From Chrysochromulina parva (Eukaryota; Haptophyta; Prymnesiales; Chrysochromulinaceae), in NCBI GenBank assembly GCA_002887195.1, contig PJAB01001861.1:1-11821 (forward strand): a stretch of 11,821 nucleotides of DNA, in the 5' to 3' direction. Under the pieces are notes generated by a model. It saw only the letters and a list, made by a program, of their open reading frames with translations. It had not been told where the DNA came from and did not search any database. A program made the translations under genes and the position numbers. This document shows, in pieces, positions 7,556 through 11,821 of this stretch (the first letter of the stretch is position 1; the number at the start of each line of letters is the position of its first letter).

Positions 7556-10500
7556 CTAGCCCCTCCGTGCACCGTAGCGATACTTGGTCAGCAATCGGCG
7601 AGGCTTCTTCCTCTCGCTTTTGGTACCTCCAGCTGCACCCCTGTCTCTTGGTGCCTGCACGGCCAGCCGGGCCGTCTTTCCCCCTCTCACCTTGCGCTTC
7701 AGCTCGAGCCTCTTTTGCTTCGGCGGCTCGGCGGGGATGGCACACTGCTCTAGGAGTGGCTGGACCATGTTCAGCAGAGGCTGCCCATCGAAGCGGCCGC
7801 AGTGACCACGATCTCCGAGGGCTTCGTCAATGACGCGCGCAAGCCTCGCGCCGACGGCGTGGCGAGCCTCGACGATGAGCTCCGCGGTCGTCTCGCTCGC
7901 ATCGACGCTCAGCCACTCGTCAACAGTCATCCGTGGACCCCCCGGCGCTGCCTCGAGTTTCAACTGCTCTCCCAAGAAGATGCATGCACCCAGAGGGGGT
8001 ACAGGCGTCACGCCACGGATGAAGGCGTCGGAGGTGGCGACGCAGTCGTAGTACGCGAGGTATGGCGAGGCCCAACCCGTGCTGTTGAGACGAGCGCCGC
8101 AGCTGGCCGGGTGCAGCCGCGCCGTGTTGGGTTCGAAAGAGCTGGAAGGCGCATGCGGCACCGAGAGAGAGCGCCCCACACCCACGGCAGCGCTACGCAT
8201 CTCGAGCACGCACGTGCCCGGCCCGAGGACCGATCCGTCCTCCGAAAAGGTTTTCACGTACCTGATGAGTGGGAGGATCAGTGGACAATTAGGGCGCTCT
8301 CAATAACATCCGAGGTCATCCGTGGGCATCCGTGGGCATCGGCGACGTACGCGAGGCGGGGGTACAACGCCACAGCGGTGAGTGCCGCGAGTAACTCAGG
8401 CGTAGCTCCGAGCCCAGCTGCCGCCCCGCCTGGCGCCGCCCCGCTTGGCGCCGCCCCGCTTGGCGCTGCCCCGCTTGGCGCTGCGGCTTGGGCCATGGAC
8501 GACGTGGCCGCCTGCGCTCGAGCTCTCGCCTCGACGGCCCCAAGGGAACGCATACGCCGGGAGAGCAGCTTTGCCTCCCCAAGACTCTCAATCAGGTCCG
8601 CCTTGAGCGCTCGCATCTCTCCTAACACCTTGGGGCTGAGCGAGCGAGCCTCAGCCAGCTCGGCGCGCCTGTCTCCTACCCCCGCGGGGGTGGCGTAGAA
8701 GTAGGCTTGGTAGGCATGCAAGGCAGCCAGGTGGTCGGATTGCGAGCCGCGCGCGAACCTCTCCTTGGACGCGGCGACGCGTCGTGCCTCCATAGCATCC
8801 AGCGGGATCACAAACGGAGAACGCAGCGACAGCGCAGCGGCGATTGTCAAGGTTTCATCGACGGCCCCAAACGCAACTCCCAGCACAAGCAGTTTGGCCA
8901 GCCGCGGCTCGACGGGTAGTTGGACGAGCAGGCGCCCTAGCGGCGTGAGCTGCTCGGCGGCATCCAGGGCCTGCAATGCGGTGAGCTCTCTCACTGCGGC
9001 AGCGATGGCGTCGGCTGGAGGCGGCTCTGGAAGCGACGACAGCACGTCGGATGCCTTGTGAGGCAAGCGGAGCGCCTTCGTGGTCATCACGAGTGCCTCG
9101 AGTGAGACCCTCAGTACCTGATGAAGCAGGCAACGGTGGTCATCAGTGGCCATCAGAGGTCATCGGTGGTCATCGGTGGTCATCAGTGGTCATCGTGATC
9201 GTCAGTGGTCATCAGTGGTCAGCAGTGATCATCGGTGGTCGTCAGTGGTCATCAATGGACATGAAGTACCTCCGGCTCTGTCGCTGGCACCAGGACAGCA
9301 TCCGAAGGGAACAGATGGTAGCACAGGCCCGCTCGCACACGCCCGGCCCTGCCGCGTCGTTGGCGCGCCTCTGCATCGGAGATGCAGACATCGTCGAGGC
9401 GCGTCATGCGCGTGCTCGCGTCGTAGCGAACGCGCTTCACACGCCCCGTATCGATCACCAGAGCGATGTCGTTGATCGTAATCGAGGTCTCTGCCACATT
9501 GGTCGCAAGCACCAGCTTCGTGACCCCGGCCGGCGCCGGCTGGAACACGCGCACTTGCTCATGAGGTGGCAACGCACCATGTAAGGGGATGACCCACTCC
9601 GCTCGCACAGGGCCGTCGGGCGATGCGAGGACCCCAATGAGCACCCTCATCACCTCATCAATCTCGCCCGAGCCTGGCAGAAAGACGAGCACTCCCCCGC
9701 CCCCCTCAGCCTCCTTTGAGCTGACGAATCGACGCACCAGCTGCAGGATCAGGTCGACATTAATCGCGGTCAGGTCGAGCGCACGCAGGGCGTCGAGCAC
9801 CGACGGCGAAGCTGTGGGGAATCGCTCCGCCACTTTGGCCTGCGGCATCAGCGCGACGCGCTCCGGGTTGTCGCTCTGCGCCGCCCGGCGACGCGCAGCC
9901 GCCGAGTGGATGCACCAGGGCGCCGAAGGGATGACCCGATGGTCCGTCTCCGCAAGTGCATGCTCGAGGTACCGAGTGGTCACCTCGTACGCACGCCCCT
10001 GCAGCCGCACGCGTGGCACCGGCAGCCGCAGCTGCTGGCCAAAGTACGCCTCGAAGTAGTCGCTGGCGAGCGTGGCACTCATGAGGCAGAGGCGCAGTCT
10101 TGGCAGAGGTGCCGTCCCAGTCGGTGTGCCGGTCGCATTTTTAGCCGCGTTCGTGCGGTTCGCCGCTCGCCTCGAGCGACGCGCTGCCTCCTCTGTCTGC
10201 CGGCGCTGCCTGAGCAACACGCGCCGCAGCGCCAAGAGCAAAAGGTCGTTCTCAACAGAGCGCTCGTGCACCTGACGAAGGAGGCAATCAGACGCACTCA
10301 GAAGCACTCGGATACAATCAGATGCAATCAGATGCACCTCGTCCACGAGGACCACGTCGAAGCGGGCGAGACTCGGATCCTCTTCCAAGATGCGCAGCAG
10401 CACTCCGACGGTGCATACGAGCAGGGCATTGCCGCGTGCCGACTGGCGCGACTCGCCGCGCACTGCGTATCCGACAGCTCCGTGCCCAATCCTCTCGCCG

Positions 10501-10952
10501 CGTTCGGCCGCGATGCGTTCTGCGACGCCCACGGCCGAGATCCGGCGCGGCTGCGTGAAGGCGATGCTGATCGGCCGCTTCGTGCGCGCCGCGTCCTCTA
10601 AGAGGTATTGGGCGACTTGCGTACTCTTGCCGCATCCCGTCTGGCCTTCTACGAGGCTCACGGGCTTTCGTAGGGCGTCCAGAATCGCCGAACGCGAACG
10701 GTACACTGGCAGCTCCGCTCGTTCACGCGCCATTGGCCCTCCGCCCTTGAGCAACTGAGGGAGCGGCGGCCGCTTCGGCGTCGCATTGCGACGGACCTGC
10801 TGCTGCTGCTGCTGCTCGCGAAGTGGTTCAGAAGCAGATTGCACACCCTTATCACCAAAATGCACCAAGTCGTCCAGTGCGCTGCGAACCAGCTTGGCCT
10901 TTGCCGGAGATAGCTTGACGCGCCGAGAAGGCGGAGCCCAGGCCTCGCTCAT
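7556..10952 (-). CDS. DExH-box RNA helicase, DHX57/DHX36-like, four exons
   Basis: A probable ATP-dependent 3'-5' RNA (or G-quadruplex) helicase of the DEAH/RHA group. Exons 10952-10338, 10271-9270, 9117-8351 and 8261-7556 give 1029 residues. Motif I is GQTGCGKST (103-111), Ia FTQPRR, Ib TVGVLLR, II DEVH (204-207), III SAT (270-272), V LATNVAETSIT (about 460-470), VI QRRGRAGR (509-516). Exon 3 holds the winged-helix and ratchet region (LTPLGRLLVQLPVEPRLAKLL and SLRSPFVIPLD). Exon 4 holds the OB-fold (LHPAS, SPYLAYYDCVATSDAFIRGVTPV) and a basic Lys/Arg tail. The N terminus has a Q6 run. An Ala/Arg-rich insert follows motif II (about 226-262) and an Ala-Pro-Gly-Ser repeat precedes the OB-fold. 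DEVH rather than DEAH favours DHX57/DHX36-type relatives. The ATG at 10952 is preferred because codon bias fades upstream; an in-frame ATG at 11051 would add 33 hydrophobic residues. It is divergent from the kinase gene. Confidence 0.88.
8262..8350 (-). other. Helicase intron 3 (89 nt), repeat-filled, introner-like
   Basis: The donor GTACGTCGCC follows CTCGC and the acceptor CTCATCAG precedes GTACGTGAAAAC. Splicing gives LYPRLA-YVKTFSEDG and leads into the OB-fold; the unspliced frame stops within the intron. Four to five degenerate 10-bp units (consensus GGATGCCCAC) fill the 5' half. GTACGT occurs at both splice boundaries: the first six intron bases equal the first six bases of the next exon. 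Confidence 0.85.
8423..8482 (-). repeat. In-frame 15-bp tandem repeat (Ala-Ala-Pro-Ser/Gly-Gly), four units
   Basis: Four copies of a 15-bp unit (plus strand GCCCCGCTTGGCGCC with point changes) encode an Ala/Pro/Ser/Gly linker in helicase exon 3, between the ratchet region and the last helices before the OB-fold. It has no splice consensus at its ends, stays in frame, and is treated as coding. Copy number may vary between strains. Confidence 0.8.
9118..9269 (-). other. Helicase intron 2 (152 nt), 10-bp satellite-filled, introner-like
   Basis: The donor GTACTTCATG follows ACAGAGCCGGAG and the acceptor TTCATCAG precedes GTACTGAGG. Splicing joins ATEPE to VLRVSLEALVMTTKALRL, matching the conserved LPEI(L)R..LE.LVL segment of DExH helicases. 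Without splicing a TGA stops the frame five codons in. About twelve degenerate copies of TGATGACCAC (one is 9 bp) fill nearly the whole intron. AGGTACT is repeated exactly across both boundaries. Confidence 0.92.
10272..10337 (-). other. Helicase intron 1 (66 nt), 10-bp repeat-filled, in frame, introner-like
   Basis: The donor GTGCATCTGA follows GTGGACGAG and the acceptor TTCGTCAG precedes GTGCACGAG. Splicing restores motif II as DEVHERSVENDLLLL. The intron is a multiple of three and has no stop, so an unspliced message would insert 22 residues into motif II. Five degenerate copies of CATCTGATTG fill it. AGGTGCA is repeated exactly at both boundaries. Confidence 0.88.
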
Positions 10953-11079
10953 GAGCGCCGCGTTTGAACTCCATCGTGAATGCCTAACGAGGATGCCAAC
11001 ATTTCCGCCTAGCCACACAAGTGGTGCCAGCCAGGCTATGATGTGAAGCATGCAGGGGAGTCGAGGGAGTCGACCTTCG

Positions 11080-11096
11080 TCCAGCGTGACGCTGGA
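11080..11096. repeat. Perfect inverted repeat, 8-bp arms around one base
   Basis: TCCAGCGT, then G, then ACGCTGGA, roughly 130 bp from the helicase start and 180 bp from the kinase start. Its place in the middle of a divergent promoter makes a dimeric protein-binding site plausible, but chance is not excluded. Confidence 0.7.
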
Positions 11097-11190
11097 GACA
11101 GGGACGAAGGCCAGACGAGTCCATTGCGCTGTGAATTGGTGTGAAGCGTCAATGCTTATGATCCCAATTCGGCTTGGCTGGATTCGATGT

Positions 11191-11210
11191 GACTTGACTT
11201 GACTTGACTT
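11191..11210. repeat. GACTT microsatellite, four copies
   Basis: Four perfect GACTT units, followed by a degenerate GTCTT, lie about 70 bp upstream of the kinase ATG. It is probably a slippage product. Confidence 0.85.
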
Positions 11211-11278
11211 GTCTTGAGCCACGACAGGCGAACTCTCCCATTCGTGTGGGGCCCCGAGGAAAAACTAGCAACCCGGGG

Positions 11279-11821
11279 ATGGCATGGGTGCTGAACTCCC
11301 GCGTCGAGCTCGGTTCGGGCGGCTACGGCCGCGTGGTGCAAGCCACGGAGACGAGCACCGGCCGGATCGCTGCTGCCAAGGTCATCTCCACAACACGCAT
11401 GAAGATCACAGCCATCCAGAAAGAGGTCACGCTCATGTCCAAGCTGAAGCACCCAAGCATCGTCGAGCTTCTCGGCTACGAAGAAGTGCCCGAGCAGAGA
11501 CAAGTGGTAATTTACATGGAACTTGCCGCTGGCGGCGAGCTCTTCTCGCGCGTCATCACCGCTGGCATCCTAATGGAGGATCAGGCACGTGTCTACTTCA
11601 ATCAGATTTTGGAGGGGGTGGGATTCATGCACTCCATGGGTGTCGTGCACCGCGACCTTAAGCTTGAGAATGTGCTGGTCGACGCTCACGACCACTGCAA
11701 AATTTGCGACTTGGGGCTGGCGCATGAGTACCAAGTGCTGAACGGCGAGACTCAGGTCACCTTGCTGCGTGAGGTGTGCGGCTCCAAGAGTTACTGCGCC
11801 CCCGAGGTTCTCGAGGGGCGC
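11279..11821 (+). CDS. Ser/Thr protein kinase, CHK1/CAMK-like, N-terminal part (cut by window end)
   Basis: The visible 181 residues are an almost complete kinase N-lobe and the start of the C-lobe. The glycine loop is GSGGYGRV (12-19), the ATP-binding Lys is in AAAKVI (K34), the helix-C Glu is E49, the catalytic loop is HRDLKLEN (124-131), and APE is at 174-176. The metal-binding motif is DLG (144-146) instead of DFG, with a Cys just before it (ICDLGLAH). The ELFSRV and hinge segments, and the LLREVCGSKSYCAPEVL activation segment, most resemble CHK1 and relatives in the CAMK group, but I cannot name the subfamily without the C terminus. The ATG at 11279 has a strong context (G at -3 and +4), and the kinase domain starts nine residues in, so there is no N-terminal regulatory domain. 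The frame is still open at the window edge. Confidence 0.88.
   Translation, partial: MAWVLNSRVELGSGGYGRVVQATETSTGRIAAAKVISTTRMKITAIQKEVTLMSKLKHPSIVELLGYEEVPEQRQVVIYMELAAGGELFSRVITAGILMEDQARVYFNQILEGVGFMHSMGVVHRDLKLENVLVDAHDHCKICDLGLAHEYQVLNGETQVTLLREVCGSKSYCAPEVLEGR

Larger units (their letters stand above)
10953..11278. promoter_or_regulatory. Compact divergent promoter region, helicase and kinase
   Basis: These 326 bp lie between the chosen helicase start (minus) and the kinase ATG (plus) and should hold both 5' untranslated regions and promoters. The minus-strand frame of the helicase stays open through most of this region, but codon third positions lose their GC bias above about 10955, arguing against coding. 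No TATA box is seen. A 17-bp palindrome and a short GACTT array, listed separately, are the notable elements. Confidence 0.45.

Noticed and set aside
7168..7833. Plus-strand open frames of 160-220 codons
   Set aside because: They run antisense to the helicase 3' exon or through the spacer, have no motif, and reflect the GC-rich mirror frames of a real gene.
8423..8482. A fourth repeat-filled intron in the helicase
   Set aside because: The unit is 15 bp, a multiple of three and GC-rich. It keeps the frame and has no GT-AG boundaries with direct repeats, so it is better read as a coding Ala/Pro/Ser/Gly linker.
9118..9269. A CRISPR-like array
   Set aside because: The units are contiguous 10-mers with no unique spacers, and the context is an intron in a eukaryotic gene.
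10272..10337. A 22-residue coding insertion in helicase motif II
   Set aside because: GT-AG ends, exact AGGTGCA repeats at both boundaries, low-complexity content and perfect restoration of DEVHERS on removal make an intron much more likely.
10953..11222. Longer helicase N terminus starting at 11222 or 11051
   Set aside because: 11222 is a GTG. The ATG at 11051 has poor context and the added codons lack the GC third-position bias of the gene. It would add a hydrophobic, signal-like leader unusual for an RNA helicase. Not fully excluded.

Overview
The window is a piece of a GC-rich eukaryotic nuclear genome, most likely from a unicellular alga. Evidence for a eukaryote: short GT-AG spliceosomal introns (66 to 152 nt) interrupt two genes, one gene has a TATAAAA core promoter, and the gene set is eukaryotic (COX19, DExH RNA helicase, protein kinase, PHR1/PSR1-type MYB-CC transcription factor). 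MYB-CC factors are known from green plants and from algae with secondary plastids. Together with the GC bias and tight packing this suggests a microalga such as a haptophyte, pelagophyte or prasinophyte. I cannot decide between these from sequence alone.

Layout, left to right. 1-335: no gene seen. 336-762 (-): COX19, a twin CX9C mitochondrial assembly factor in two exons, with a TATA box only about 20 nt beyond the stop of its upstream neighbour. 873-2393 (-): an unrecognised 506-residue protein with a coiled coil and a polyglutamine tract. 2394-3042: shared upstream region of a divergent gene pair. 3043-4668 (+): an intronless MYB-CC (GARP) transcription factor. 4669-5751: a convergent intergenic stretch holding a 31-bp direct duplication and GA-rich repeats. 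5752-7125 (-): a phosphotriesterase-related (PTER-like) protein lacking two expected metal ligands and carrying a C-terminal FCS-type Cys finger. 7126-7555: spacer with a perfect 21-bp palindrome and a small 10-bp tandem array. 7556-10952 (-): a complete DExH-box RNA helicase in four exons. 10953-11278: compact divergent promoter region. 11279 to the end (+): the N-terminal half of a CHK1-like Ser/Thr kinase, cut by the window edge.

The most interesting signal is in the helicase. All three introns are filled with degenerate 10-bp tandem repeats, end in a similar acceptor (TTCGTCAG, TTCATCAG, CTCATCAG), and are flanked by 5-7 bp direct repeats, so that the first bases of each intron equal the first bases of the next exon. 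That is the signature expected of introner-like elements that insert with target-site duplication and become introns at once. The COX19 intron lacks all of these traits. A possible non-genic relative (10-bp array between two 7-bp direct repeats) lies at 7405-7442.

The genes do not form an obvious pathway; this looks like an ordinary gene-dense nuclear region. Exon joins were derived by eye from reading frame, splice consensus and family conservation.
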